Position numbers and translations under genes: made by a program. Below the pieces are notes generated by a model. The model saw nothing but the letters and a program-made list of their open reading frames with translations. It was not told where the DNA came from and did not search any database. Source: Undaria pinnatifida (lineage: Eukaryota > Sar > Phaeophyceae > Laminariales > Alariaceae). Taken from it: a stretch of DNA of 64,000 nt. Shown in pieces: positions 50,601 through 52,713 of this stretch (within the stretch, counting starts at the first letter, position 1; the number at the start of each line of letters is the position of its first letter). The DNA is taken from assembly GCA_012845835.1 (NCBI GenBank), contig JABAKD010000011.1, positions 808,501 to 872,500 on the forward strand. The letters run 5' to 3'.

Positions 50601-51904
50601 CGCCTTCCCGAGAAAAAACAGAGAAGAAGCGCTACGCCAACCTCCCGTACGAGCAAAGCCATCCCCGCACCAATCTTAGACCACGCCGCCTCAACGAGAG
50701 ATCGCCCTCCTCTTCTACGTTTTCCTCCTCGCCCGCGACCACGCAGACCAATCAATGCGACAGTCTTCACGTAACAAACAAAGCAATCTTCTTCCAAAAC
50801 CTCGCCGGCTGACATGTCCTCATGTCGACGTTTGATGCAAACCGACTTTGCATCCTGTCGACTTCGAACCTCCATTGCCACGGGGACAGCAGTGCAGTCT
50901 CTTCATTGATGCCAAGGCCTCTTTTGTTTCGCCTAGAGGCGACGCAGGTTCTCAATAATACTCTTTTCGGTATTATTTTTGTTTGACAGACGCCAACTTT
51001 TACTTGACGGCGCATTTAACATAGTTTGTTTCGCCTATCCTTGCCTTCTTTGTTGTATAATATAAGTTTTTTTCTTTTGTCAAAGCATGACTTTCATAAT
51101 CCCATGTTCGTATTAAACTCTTGGCATTACTTCAAAGTTCAATGCATGCCAAATCGGACAGCTACACCTTAAGTTGTCGAAGTGCTGCCCTGCCCTACCC
51201 GAAGCATGGGCGCCGGCATTCGCCGGCGCCCATGCGGAGCCCTTGTATAATATTATAATCAAGGATTTGGTCGACACTGATGTTCGCAACATTGTGTGTG
51301 ATCTTCCGATCGCGCGTATTAATCATATATGTAGGGGCCTACTATACGCGCGGTGCTGGGTCTAGGCGATCGTGCGGGGTGTGGGGAAGGAGGGGGCGTT
51401 GGAGGGGGGGAGGGGGGATGAATGAAAGCTACGTCATGGATGGCTAGAATGATAATGACGTGATGTCAATGGCTTATTAGTGTTTATTACTCTGGCCGAT
51501 TTCGATTGTAAGTGGGGCGTTTGAACGAACTGGGCGGGGAACAAAGGGGGGGGGGGGAGATGAGTTGGAGCTACGGCATGGATGGCTAGATGGATGATGA
51601 GATGATATCAGCTGGCTGGTAGTGTTCACTACTCTGGCAGATTTTGATTTCAGGTGGTGCGTTTAAACAAGAGGGATCGGGGGGGGGGCGGGGGGCGGGG
51701 GGGCGAGCATTTCAATATGTGCGGGGGGCGAGCATTTCTACTCTATCATATGATGATAGCTGATTCAAATCGTACATCCGCCCCAAAAGACCACCTTGAA
51801 ATCGGAGCTATTGGTCCTCCGCCACCCTCCCATTCTCTTGTCTTGCCTTGCACACAAGCACGACAGGGAAACTTCATGCAACCTCAAGGCCGCGTACAAC
51901 TACT
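8763..51904 (+). CDS. Gamma-glutamyltransferase-like proenzyme (YwrD-type), 7 exons seen, 3' end missing
   Basis: Exons 8763-8849, 22687-22768, 26646-27253, 30762-31177, 31615-31828, 34951-35034 and 51867-51904 join in phase to give about 509 residues. The family cleaves gamma-glutamyl bonds (glutathione and relatives) after autocatalytic cleavage before a Thr nucleophile. Motifs in order: [140 protein letters not shown] (predicted nucleophile Thr about 414), [33 protein letters not shown] and [13 protein letters not shown]. No signal peptide or membrane anchor is visible, so a cytosolic YwrD-like enzyme is likely. About 80 C-terminal residues are not found. The introns are large and full of repeats. 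Confidence 0.9.
8850..9388. other. Start of GGT intron 1, nothing recognised
   Basis: This stretch follows the GTGAGA donor. I see no exon, tRNA-like box or named repeat in it. Confidence 0.5.
9389..9520 (+). repeat. Fragment of dispersed repeat R2
   Basis: This fragment contains GGGGAGTCGCCGACCTA, a TCCTCATGAGGACA-like block, GCAGCTTG and TTTCGACGAAAT. These are in the order seen at 15396-15525 and 20231-20325, and inverted at 46480-46620. It is a short, diverged 3' portion of the family. Confidence 0.6.
9870..10250 (+). repeat. Composite repeat RX copy with pyrimidine tract
   Basis: The segment 9876-10050 (CCCAAGAGACTGAAGTCT ... GACTTCTTCGTCATGTTGCG ... GTCTGCTAGTAGTATGACA) recurs at 10559-10765, and inverted in three tandem copies at 17235-17775. 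It is followed by a long T/C-rich tract, as at the other loci. Here the SINE-1 body that normally follows is absent. Confidence 0.75.
10554..11307 (+). mobile_element. RX plus pyrimidine tract plus AAC-tailed SINE-1
   Basis: RX (10559-10765) is followed by about 190 bp of T/C-rich sequence and then the SINE-1 body from CCAATTGACTT (10961). The 3' part has the hairpin CTCCAG...CTGGAG, then TGTGACCACGGACTTG, AGTTAATGTGAGA and an (AAC)n tail. Copies with the same order lie at 11318-11706, 49135-49545 and, inverted, at 16685-17240. It is non-coding. A hairpin followed by a simple 3' tail is typical of LINE-mobilised SINEs. Confidence 0.7.
11318..11706 (+). mobile_element. AAC-tailed SINE-1, second copy
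   Basis: This copy starts in a short pyrimidine tract and continues with CCAATTGACTTGCGTCTG, GGACCTGGCACATCGTAG and the CTCCAG hairpin. It ends with TGTGACCACGGACTTGATT and AGTTAATGTGAGAACAAC. It abuts the previous copy, so the two form a direct pair of about 370 bp. Confidence 0.75.
11707..11975 (+). mobile_element. SINE-1b (different body, same AAC tail)
   Basis: The body begins GCTGTAGTTGAG and includes GTGAGTTCAGTTTGCACAT and GGCGGGAAAGCGTA. It ends in TGACCACGGACTCTAGATTT, AGTCAATGTGAGA and (AAC)n. A second copy is at 13930-14168. The 3' 60 bp match SINE-1 while the body does not, so two SINE families appear to share one tail. Confidence 0.7.
12194..12734 (+). mobile_element. TRIM element (miniature LTR retroelement), single copy with nested SINE
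   Basis: This is a non-coding LTR fossil. The 5' LTR (about 12194-12275) is eroded at its outer end, and the 3' LTR is 12651-12734 (84 bp, TG...AACA). The primer-binding site TGGCATCGTCGGCAGGAC follows the 5' LTR, and a polypurine tract (GGGGAGGGGAG) precedes the 3' LTR. The internal part contains a tRNA-like B box (GGGTTCGAGTCCC). A SINE is inserted at 12368-12536. It is older than the array copies, judging by divergence. Confidence 0.82.
12368..12536 (+). mobile_element. SINE-2 nested in the TRIM element
   Basis: The insertion interrupts sequence that is continuous in other TRIM copies. It is flanked by CATGT at 12363-12367 and 12532-12536, a 5-bp target duplication. It carries GTGTCGTAGCTTGTGACCAC, GGTGAAGAATCAGTACGGAC, then TTTAATGTGAAGAACACAC, an AC-rich tail related to the SINE-1 tail. 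Related bodies occur near 12130-12193, 14250-14345, 18795-18925 and inverted at 24940-25050. Confidence 0.75.
13210..13565 (-). mobile_element. tRNA-headed SINE-3
   Basis: On the minus strand a B box (GGTTCGAATCTC at 13494-13505) sits in a tRNA-like T arm, followed by a T run, CAACTGCTGAGAGCGC, an ACGAGGGAA block, GTGACCCCGGGTCAGAGTAA, and a tail ending near ACAAATGGGATC. The same order is seen at 50075-50420 (plus), and body only at 44488-44690. It has no coding potential. Confidence 0.65.
13566..13906. repeat. Inverted pair of R4 repeats
   Basis: A minus-orientation R4 copy (13566-13740: GGCGGATGGGG, GCTCACCACACTTCCACG, ACACGTCGTGTGTCAA, TAGCTGGCGTGTCC) faces a plus-orientation copy (13800-13906: GACACACGACGTGTATG, AATACGTGG, GTGGTGAGCTTAA, CCGCCGGAGGAT). 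The two make a head-to-head arrangement that could be mistaken for terminal inverted repeats. Confidence 0.6.
13930..14168 (+). mobile_element. SINE-1b, second copy
   Basis: This copy matches 11707-11975 through GCTGTAGTTGAGTGGATACC, GTGAGTTCAGTTTGCACAT, GGCGGGAAAGCGTA and GACCACGGACTCTAGATTTT, and ends in AGTTAATGTGAGA plus (AAC)n. It is non-coding. Confidence 0.72.
14560..15545 (+). repeat. Dispersed C-rich repeat R2, long copy
   Basis: This copy includes a CCGCCGGAGTAGT-like start, C-rich runs (14640-14860, 15090-15240) and two to three internal copies of a CGACTTACAGGATA ... GTCAGATTT(A/T)TCCCC ... TTTATAGTTTCC module. It ends with GTTGACCCTGATAGCTACAC, GGGGAGTCGCCGACCTA, GCTTGCAAAGATGAG and CAGCTGGAGTGCATTTTTA. 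Other copies are at 19640-20345 (plus), 46450-47150 (minus) and 51270-51720 (minus, partial). The class is unknown. Confidence 0.7.
15655..16165 (+). repeat. Two copies of repeat R10
   Basis: The segments 15655-15850 and 16005-16165 share GAGGATC(A/G)(A/G)CTT(C/G)AACGCCC, CTCGCCCTTCGT and GTGAACGCGTGCGGG-like blocks. A third copy is at 47330-47500. The shared block AACGCCCCTCGCCCT is more conserved than its flanks. The function is unknown. Confidence 0.6.
16685..17240 (-). mobile_element. SINE-1 plus purine tract, inverted copy
   Basis: Read on the minus strand, this copy has the pyrimidine tract, CCAATTGAATTGCGTCTG, GTAGACTGACTCCCGATTT, the CTCCAG hairpin, TGTGACCATGGACTTGATT and a short AAC tail at 16685-16705. 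Next to it are the three tandem RX copies at 17235-17775. Confidence 0.72.
17190..17775 (-). repeat. Tandem triplication of RX, 191-bp period
   Basis: The segment beginning ACTGTCATTCTAGCAGACC starts at 17235, 17426 and 17617, exactly 191 bp apart. Each unit carries GGCATTGGGCTCATAGAGGG, GAGAGAACGCAACATGGC and CCGGTCCACGAG, then a purine tract. The units are almost identical, so the duplication is recent. Confidence 0.92.
17776..18794. other. Intron 1 spacer, nothing coding recognised
   Basis: Apart from a CCCTACCCTGCC-rich stretch at 18515-18550 followed by GAAGCATGGGTGCCGGCG, also seen at 51187-51217, I see no supported feature. The frame at 17778-18374 shows no family resemblance. Confidence 0.5.
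18795..18925 (+). repeat. SINE-2-related fragment
   Basis: This fragment shares GTGGCATTG, ACCTTGCTT, TTTGCAATAT, a GTGACC(A/T)CAGAG block and GTGCTGGATG with 14250-14345 and the nested SINE at 12368-12536. It is incomplete, with no clear tail. Confidence 0.45.
19034..19335 (+). mobile_element. LTR-B: LTR plus primer site plus short LTR end, with target duplication
   Basis: The LTR (19034-19303, 270 bp, TGTTAAGATG ... TTTAACA) is followed by the primer-binding site AGTGGCGTCGACGGCAGGAC and then a repeat of the LTR terminus, ATTAATTTAACA. The whole is flanked by ACAT (19030-19033 and 19336-19339). The same LTR bounds the elements at 44800-45971 and 52714-54644. It is a remnant with no coding part. 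Confidence 0.88.
19640..20345 (+). repeat. Dispersed C-rich repeat R2, second copy
   Basis: This copy has the same module order as 14560-15545: GCTGGAGTAATGAACACT, C-rich runs, CGACTTACAGGATA modules at 19899 and 20087, GTTGACCCTGGTA, GGGGAGTCGCCGACCTA, GCTTGCAAAGATGAG and CAGCTGGAGTGTATTTTTA. It is in the plus orientation. Confidence 0.72.
20395..20560 (-). repeat. Repeat R4 copy
   Basis: On the plus strand this copy reads GCAGATGG, GCTCACCACAGTTCCACG, ACACGTGTCGTGTGCCA, GATAGCTGGCGTATCCTTA and a GGAACGGCAGCG block. That is R4 in the minus orientation, close to 30108-30290. Confidence 0.65.
20600..21535. other. GC-rich CpG-dense segment in GGT intron 1
   Basis: This segment is more GC- and CpG-rich than its surroundings (for example 20640-20780 and 21070-21200), with overlapping open frames on both strands but no family resemblance. 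Short CAG-type runs occur at 20940-21040. It may be an unrecognised exon or regulatory island. I do not assign a gene. Confidence 0.4.
22366..22530. repeat. Microsatellite of CACACGCACGCAC type
   Basis: About 165 bp of alternating purine-pyrimidine sequence (CA, CG and TG steps), 160 bp upstream of GGT exon 2. Long frames across it on both strands are artefacts of the repeat. Confidence 0.9.
22687..22768 (+). CDS. GGT-like exon 2
   Basis: This exon encodes [20 protein letters not shown] and AVAAALC, the glycine-asparagine helix typical of the family (L[12 protein letters not shown]). The acceptor is TTCAG at 22682-22686, and the GTGAGT donor follows at 22769 in phase 1. The split Val codon is completed by exon 3. 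Confidence 0.93.
22828..23090 (+). repeat. Repeat R12 with stem-loop, copy 1
   Basis: Segments TATCCCCTCTC, GGGCGTTATGATT, a CGTCGTCGCCTGC block, GAACGGCTCCGCCCCC and AGCCAGAGGCACCC recur in the same order, inverted at 25405-25655, and at 30376-30630. The best copy has a GGCAGGCG...CGCCTGCC stem. All three lie in GGT introns 2 and 3. Confidence 0.65.
23095..23895 (+). repeat. Direct pair of repeat R11
   Basis: The segments 23095-23240 and 23745-23895 share a GTGTTCTA(C/G)GGATTG-like start, TTGGTCCTTT(C/T)TGTGTG, GAGACACGA, a GCAATGA(A/T)TGAGATGCCATG block and GACCAGCACCGACACCCTG. Spacing between copies is about 650 bp. Confidence 0.75.
24000..24195 (+). repeat. Repeat R4 copy
   Basis: This copy reads GTGACCGCCGGTAGAGGCAG, CTAGCGCTGGATTGCGAAC, GACGACGACATGTATGAAAA, TACGTGG and CCGCCTGAGG, in R4 order in the plus orientation. 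Confidence 0.65.
24551..24928 (-). mobile_element. TRIM element, complete single copy
   Basis: This is a whole-looking non-coding LTR fossil of about 378 bp. On the minus strand the 5' LTR is 24928-24841, the 3' LTR is 24634-24551 (84-88 bp), and both have TGTTA/TAACA ends. The primer site TGGCGTCGTCGGCAGGAC, complementary to a tRNA-Ser 3' end, directly follows the 5' LTR. The polypurine tract CAGGGGGGGAGAG abuts the 3' LTR. Flanks are CAGT at 24547-24550 and 24929-24932, a 4-bp target duplication. It lacks the captured tRNA segment seen in the array at 59757 and so represents the simpler parent form. Confidence 0.92.
25405..25655 (-). repeat. Repeat R12, inverted copy
   Basis: This copy includes GGGGTGCCTCTGGCTCTG, GGGGGTGCGGAGCCGTTCGT, GGCAGGCGACAACGCCTGCC (a stem-loop) and ATAACGCCGCAACGGGGTAG, the reverse order of the copies at 22828 and 30376. 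Confidence 0.7.
25656..26645. other. End of GGT intron 2
   Basis: I recognise no repeat or gene here. There is a GATGATGAC-type microsatellite at 26436-26465, and CACACACACGCACGCC lies just upstream of the exon 3 acceptor. Confidence 0.5.
26646..27253 (+). CDS. GGT-like exon 3
   Basis: The largest exon seen, 608 nt. It encodes [17 protein letters not shown], an approximately 25-residue Lys/Pro/Thr-rich stretch, [70 protein letters not shown] and GVLTMEDLK. It follows AACAG and ends AAG, followed by GCGAGA. No GT donor is available at the position the family alignment demands, so a GC-AG intron is inferred. Confidence 0.93.
27254..28275 (+). repeat. Tandem degenerate copies of GGT exon 3 end and donor region
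   Basis: The block running from the last 90 bp of exon 3 into intron 3 (27163-27490) is repeated at about 27501-27870, and in shortened form at 28128-28275. Shared landmarks are GGTGGGCGCA...GGGGAGGCGATGGT, a GGTGTACTTACCATGG-like block, AAGGCGAGAAA, TTTCCCTCTGTACCGTAAA and GACAGCTTGGAGGTTT. The copies no longer keep the reading frame and are not exons. They place additional GCGAGA donor-like sites downstream of the real one. Confidence 0.85.
28276..29190. other. GGT intron 3 interior
   Basis: I find no gene or named repeat here. There is one more AGGCGAGAAACAG echo of the exon 3 donor at 28533-28545, and a T run near 28890. Confidence 0.5.
29195..29440 (-). repeat. Repeat R6 with hairpin
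   Basis: This copy is inverted relative to 43760-44015. It shares GGGTTTCACATGCCTTTG, AAGGCATGTGCGTATAGG, GGGGATGATGCTTTT, GAGTGACCAACGTGG and GTGGCCTGTGTCTG. The CACATGCCTTTGAAGGCATGTG part is a near-perfect hairpin. The class is not recognised. Confidence 0.7.
29655..29725. repeat. Minisatellite, ATTACTATTAATAGGACT unit
   Basis: About four imperfect 18-bp units in GGT intron 3. Confidence 0.85.
30108..30290 (-). repeat. Repeat R4 copy
   Basis: This copy reads TCCTCCGGCAGATGG, TGAGCTCACTATCGCTTCTA, a TACGTATCGTGCGCCATTTA block, CAATCCAGGGCGCTAGCTGG, CGTATCCTTACGGTTTCGGT and CGCGAGCTGTC. It is the best-preserved minus-oriented R4, 470 bp upstream of exon 4. Confidence 0.7.
30376..30630 (+). 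repeat. Repeat R12, copy 3
   Basis: This copy contains GGTATCCCCTCTCCCCTGTT, GCGGCGTTACGAATCACAGC, the stem-loop GGCAGGCGTTATATCGCCTG and GCAGAGGCACCCCTGCACAG, in the order of 22828-23090. It lies 130 bp upstream of exon 4. Confidence 0.7.
30762..31177 (+). CDS. GGT-like exon 4
   Basis: This 416-nt exon starts after TGTGCAG with [16 protein letters not shown]. It continues with the substrate-side motif [17 protein letters not shown], a Gly/Ser/Val-rich insertion of about 45 residues, then [22 protein letters not shown] and [19 protein letters not shown]. The GTGACC donor is in phase 2. The insertion is longer than I expect in the family. Confidence 0.92.
31615..31828 (+). CDS. GGT-like exon 5 with predicted catalytic Thr
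   Basis: This 214-nt exon begins after GACAG and completes an Arg codon, then reads [15 protein letters not shown], the predicted processing site and nucleophile Thr (TVSFQVVD), and [46 protein letters not shown]. Everything from the Thr on would be the small subunit after self-cleavage. The GTGAGA donor is in phase 0. Confidence 0.94.
31870..32265. repeat. Minisatellite, CCCGTTTCCTCACTTAAGAC unit
   Basis: About 18-20 imperfect units of 20-23 bp at the start of GGT intron 5. Subtypes ending AAGACCAA, TGCCCAA and AAGACTACTACAA alternate, a sign of stepwise expansion. Confidence 0.9.
32385..32540. repeat. Minisatellite, 12-bp GATAATGGTGYA unit
   Basis: About 13 units of GATAATGGTG(C/T)A in GGT intron 5. 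The multiple-of-three period gives spurious long frames on both strands. Confidence 0.92.
32541..34249. other. GGT intron 5 interior
   Basis: This stretch holds a weak R4 end (32925-32990), a GACCCG-rich simple repeat (33230-33425), a CCTTG-rich stretch (33640-33680), one R5 motif (33718-33790) and a fragment matching the SINE at 5690 (34090-34175). I see no exon. Confidence 0.5.
34250..34430 (+). repeat. Repeat R4 copy
   Basis: This copy reads GGTCGGTAGAGACAGTCCGC, GTTGACACACGGCACGTATG, AAAACACGG and ATCCGCCGGAGGATAAAG, in the plus orientation. Confidence 0.65.
34470..34535 (+). repeat. Degenerate copy of the GGT exon 6 acceptor and first codons
   Basis: The sequence CTCCGCCTTGTCCAGGGGTA, AACGGTACAAC resembles 34935-34970 (CTCCGCCTTGCCTCAGGGTA, AACGGCCGTACC), about 430 bp upstream of the true exon. 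It does not preserve the frame beyond a few codons. Confidence 0.65.
34951..35034 (+). CDS. GGT-like exon 6
   Basis: This 84-nt, phase 0-0 exon encodes [16 protein letters not shown] and [12 protein letters not shown] between CCTCAG and a strong GTAAGT donor. KRPYHTIIP is highly typical of the family. The last residues (TLTNM) are less typical than the usual form ending in GVM. Confidence 0.9.
35035..35130. repeat. Minisatellite after exon 6, TTGCGTGGTACGGTTTTGG-like unit
   Basis: Four to five diverged units of about 19 bp built on GGTTACGTGGTACGGTTT, immediately downstream of the exon 6 donor. Confidence 0.75.
35246..35645 (-). repeat. Copia 3' LTR
   Basis: 400 bp, preceded on the minus strand by a short polypurine tract (TAGGGGGGC). 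Several near-identical CCCCCCTGTT segments at 35966, 36025 and 36096 echo this junction within the adjacent internal sequence. Confidence 0.95.
36392..37744 (-). mobile_element. Copia reverse transcriptase and RNase H region
   Basis: The RT motifs are [50 protein letters not shown] and [12 protein letters not shown] (an HVDD active site). The RNase H motifs are [35 protein letters not shown] and [14 protein letters not shown]. Among Copia elements the order INT-RT-RH is diagnostic. Fossil part of the element. Confidence 0.93.
37817..39403 (-). mobile_element. Copia integrase region
   Basis: Contains the integrase core motifs [20 protein letters not shown] with the following [19 protein letters not shown] and NGRVERK (the DDE-type catalytic core), then a Pro/Ser/Thr-rich C-terminal extension with repeated ESSP-type motifs. 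Fossil part of the element. Confidence 0.9.
39276..40566. repeat. 640-bp inverted repeat with 11-bp spacer inside the Copia element
   Basis: The arms 39276-39915 and 39927-40566 are reverse complements with only a few differences, separated by CGCCAAGGGAA. The arms carry the protease segment (motif [15 protein letters not shown]) on both strands. The equal arm lengths and tiny spacer indicate a single fold-back event. A sequencing or assembly hairpin artefact is the alternative, but scattered mismatches between the arms argue against it. Confidence 0.93.
40365..42644 (-). mobile_element. Copia gag region with Q-rich repeats and two zinc knuckles
   Basis: The 5' part encodes a coiled-coil-like N-terminus (repeats of [12 protein letters not shown]), then a Copia-type Gag core ([20 protein letters not shown]). 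Then follows a 33-bp repeat block (41214-41660, about 12 units of Q6-7-R-(P/S)-Y-G) and two CX2CX4HX4C knuckles, [14 protein letters not shown] and [14 protein letters not shown], near 40920-41020. Fossil; not a host gene. Confidence 0.85.
42693..43092 (-). repeat. Copia 5' LTR
   Basis: 400 bp, TG...CA ends, nearly identical to 35246-35645. It contains a palindromic GCGGCGTGCCGC-type segment. The adjoining internal sequence does not give a primer site I can match to a tRNA with confidence. Confidence 0.95.
43650..44150 (+). repeat. R5 and R6 repeat cluster
   Basis: R5 motifs (CGTCAGCTGTGAG, then CTCATCTTTGCAA) at 43652-43735 and 44078-44150 flank an R6 copy (43760-44015) that is inverted relative to 29195-29440. 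Other R5 copies are at 33718, 46479, 51970, 56453 and 58893 (plus), and at 15468 and 20268 (minus, as the end of R2). Confidence 0.65.
44275..44410 (+). pseudogene. Degenerate copy of GGT exon 6 and its donor flank, in intron 6
   Basis: One frame reads [21 protein letters not shown], against [25 protein letters not shown] in the real exon. The similarity runs on past the exon end (ATGGTGCG...GTTTTTGGTTGC, against ATGGTAAG...GTTTTTGGTTGC), so a genomic segment was copied, not a spliced transcript. It lacks the conserved KRP start and a good donor. It lies 9.3 kb downstream of the true exon. Confidence 0.75.
44488..44690 (+). mobile_element. SINE-3 body fragment
   Basis: Shares GTCGACGAGGGAAGAA, TTCTTGCGG, GTGACCCGGGATCTGAGT, GGAGATAATA and ATGGGATGA with 50242-50420, but the tRNA-like head is missing. 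Confidence 0.65.
44800..45971 (-). mobile_element. LTR-B element, shortened non-coding copy, in GGT intron 6
   Basis: The LTRs are 44800-45068 and 45703-45971 (269 bp, nearly identical to each other, so young). The 4-bp target duplication is CCTC (44796-44799 and 45972-45975). The primer-binding site TGGCGTCGTCG lies next to the 5' (right-hand) LTR. The internal part matches the non-coding half of the element at 52714-54644 but is much shorter and carries no recognisable ORF, so it looks broken. The same family also left 19034-19335. Confidence 0.93.
46312..46445 (-). mobile_element. SINE-1 3' end fragment
   Basis: On the plus strand this fragment is a GTTGTTGTTG start, AACTCGCCAATACAAGTCCG, TGGTCACAGGACAGGCTC and a hairpin half, then GGTACACGTATGG. 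It is the 3' part of SINE-1 inverted, joined directly to an R2 copy. Confidence 0.7.
46450..47150 (-). repeat. Dispersed repeat R2, inverted copy with G-rich runs
   Basis: The reverse complement of the R2 order: ACACTCCAGCTGTGAGATCG, CTCATCTTTGCAAGCTG, TAGGTCGGCGACTCCCC, AGGGTCAACAGGGTGATG, a GACAAAATCTGACAGCTGTG module, then G-rich runs (46800-46935) and CTCTGGCGGATTTCGATATT. Confidence 0.72.
47330..47500 (+). repeat. Repeat R10, third copy
   Basis: Contains GGCTCCAACGCCCCTCGCCC and GACGTGAACGCGGACGGGTG, with GAGCGAGACGAGCGAG, as in the copies at 15655-16165. Confidence 0.6.
47858..48783 (+). repeat. 463-bp direct tandem duplication
   Basis: Two units, about 47858-48320 and 48321-48783, share CTCGAGACAAAACCAAGCAG, GCCTTTGGCCCTGGCTTTAG, GATTCGCAGCGAACTATCCC and GTTGGCAAGTTTAGTCGTAC, with only scattered differences. 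Both strands carry open frames of about 112 codons (minus), conserved merely because the units are nearly identical. Confidence 0.93.
49135..49545 (+). mobile_element. AAC-tailed SINE-1, plus copy
   Basis: Pyrimidine tract, then CCAATTGACTTGCGTCTG, TATGCGTAGTGATAGATACC, GGACCTGGCACATCGTAGAC, the CTCCAGAGTGACTGGAG hairpin, TGTGACCACGGACTTGATT, AGTTAATGTGAGA and (AAC)n. It matches the copies at 10554 and 11318 almost throughout. Confidence 0.78.
50075..50420 (+). mobile_element. tRNA-headed SINE-3, longest copy
   Basis: The head GCCCCGGTGGTC (A-box-like) and AGTTCGACACC (B-box-like, 50147-50157) is followed by CAACTGCTGAGAGCGC, GTCGACGAGGGAAGAA, GTGACCCCGGATCTGAGTTA, GGGGATAATACATGGGATGA and an A run. 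About 345 bp, non-coding, with the body also at 44488 and, inverted, at 13210. Confidence 0.68.
51204..51235. repeat. Perfect 14-bp stem, 4-nt loop hairpin
   Basis: GCATGGGCGCCGGC pairs with GCCGGCGCCCATGC around ATTC. The left half and its upstream CCCTGCCCTACCC flank also occur at 18525-18565 without the right half. Confidence 0.9.
51270..51720 (-). repeat. Dispersed repeat R2, partial inverted copy
   Basis: Contains CTATACGCGCGGTGCTGGGT, CTAGGCGATCGTGCGGG, G-rich runs and repeated TTTATTACTCTGGCCGATTT / CACTACTCTGGCAGATTTTG modules, the inverse of 14560-14760. It ends just before GGT exon 7. Confidence 0.65.
51867..51904 (+). CDS. GGT-like exon 7 (candidate 38-nt microexon)
   Basis: After CACGACAG the sequence reads [12 protein letters not shown] plus two bases and then GTAGAT. 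MQPQGxVQ is the family motif that follows directly on exon 6, and the phase-0 join to ATG of exon 6 is exact despite 16.8 kb between them. If it is not spliced at GTAGAT, the frame ends at once in TAG. The usual Gly-Gly of the oxyanion hole reads Gly-Asn here. It could be a decayed duplicate, but no better exon is visible. Confidence 0.7.
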
Positions 51905-51949
51905 GTAGATGCACTTGCTCCTCAAATCAAGGGGTTGGACGTTCGAAAA

Positions 51950-52260
51950 CGTCCCACGCGATACTGTTTTATAAAATATTTTTCAAGGACGTCAGCCGTG
52001 AGTTCGACGAATTTCAGGTCAATACTCATCTGTGCAAGCTGCGTTGTTGGTACTTACTTGTAATATACTAAATGGGTGAGTTTTTGTTGGGAGGGGTTCT
52101 ATTTTTGTCCACTATAAAGGTAAGTGTTGGTATTTATACTTTAGGTGGGGAATTTTGAGCTAGATCTAACGTCACATCTATTTTATTAATTTATTACTCC
52201 AGCAGTTTCCACTATACTTCTCTTATCAAATGTATGGTAGGCGGTTTATTTTGTTTTTTC
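51950..52260 (+). repeat. Repeat R5, long copy
   Basis: Shares with 58885-59180 the sequence TTTTATAAAATATTTTTCAA, GGACGTCAGCCGTGAGTTCG, ACTCATCTGTGCAAGCTGCG, a GGTGGGGAATTT block, a CTAACGTCACATCTATTTTA block and CAGTTTCCACTATACTTCTC. About 300 bp, non-coding, class unknown. Confidence 0.68.
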
Positions 52261-52447
52261 TTCCCCCCGGCTTCAAAATCGGGAGGAGTACGAATGCGGA
52301 ATATGATTAGTTATCTTGTATGTTACTCTTAATAACACAGCATTCGAGAATGAAAGTCGGCTACTCCCCCCCCCAAAATATTTATATTATATAAATTAAA
52401 ATACACTCCAGCTGTGAGATCGAATATTGTGTTTATAATAATAACAA

Positions 52448-52554
<107 letters not shown>

Positions 52555-52713
52555 ATTATTTTTATTATTATTAATAAAATATAAAATATATACGGTGTTG
52601 CGATTCGTCGGACCCCCCGATTTACAGAATTCCTTTGGCAATATCCGAACCCCGCTTCAATATATCATCCCCCCCTGAAATATATCATCCCCTCCTGAAA
52701 TTTATCACCCCTC

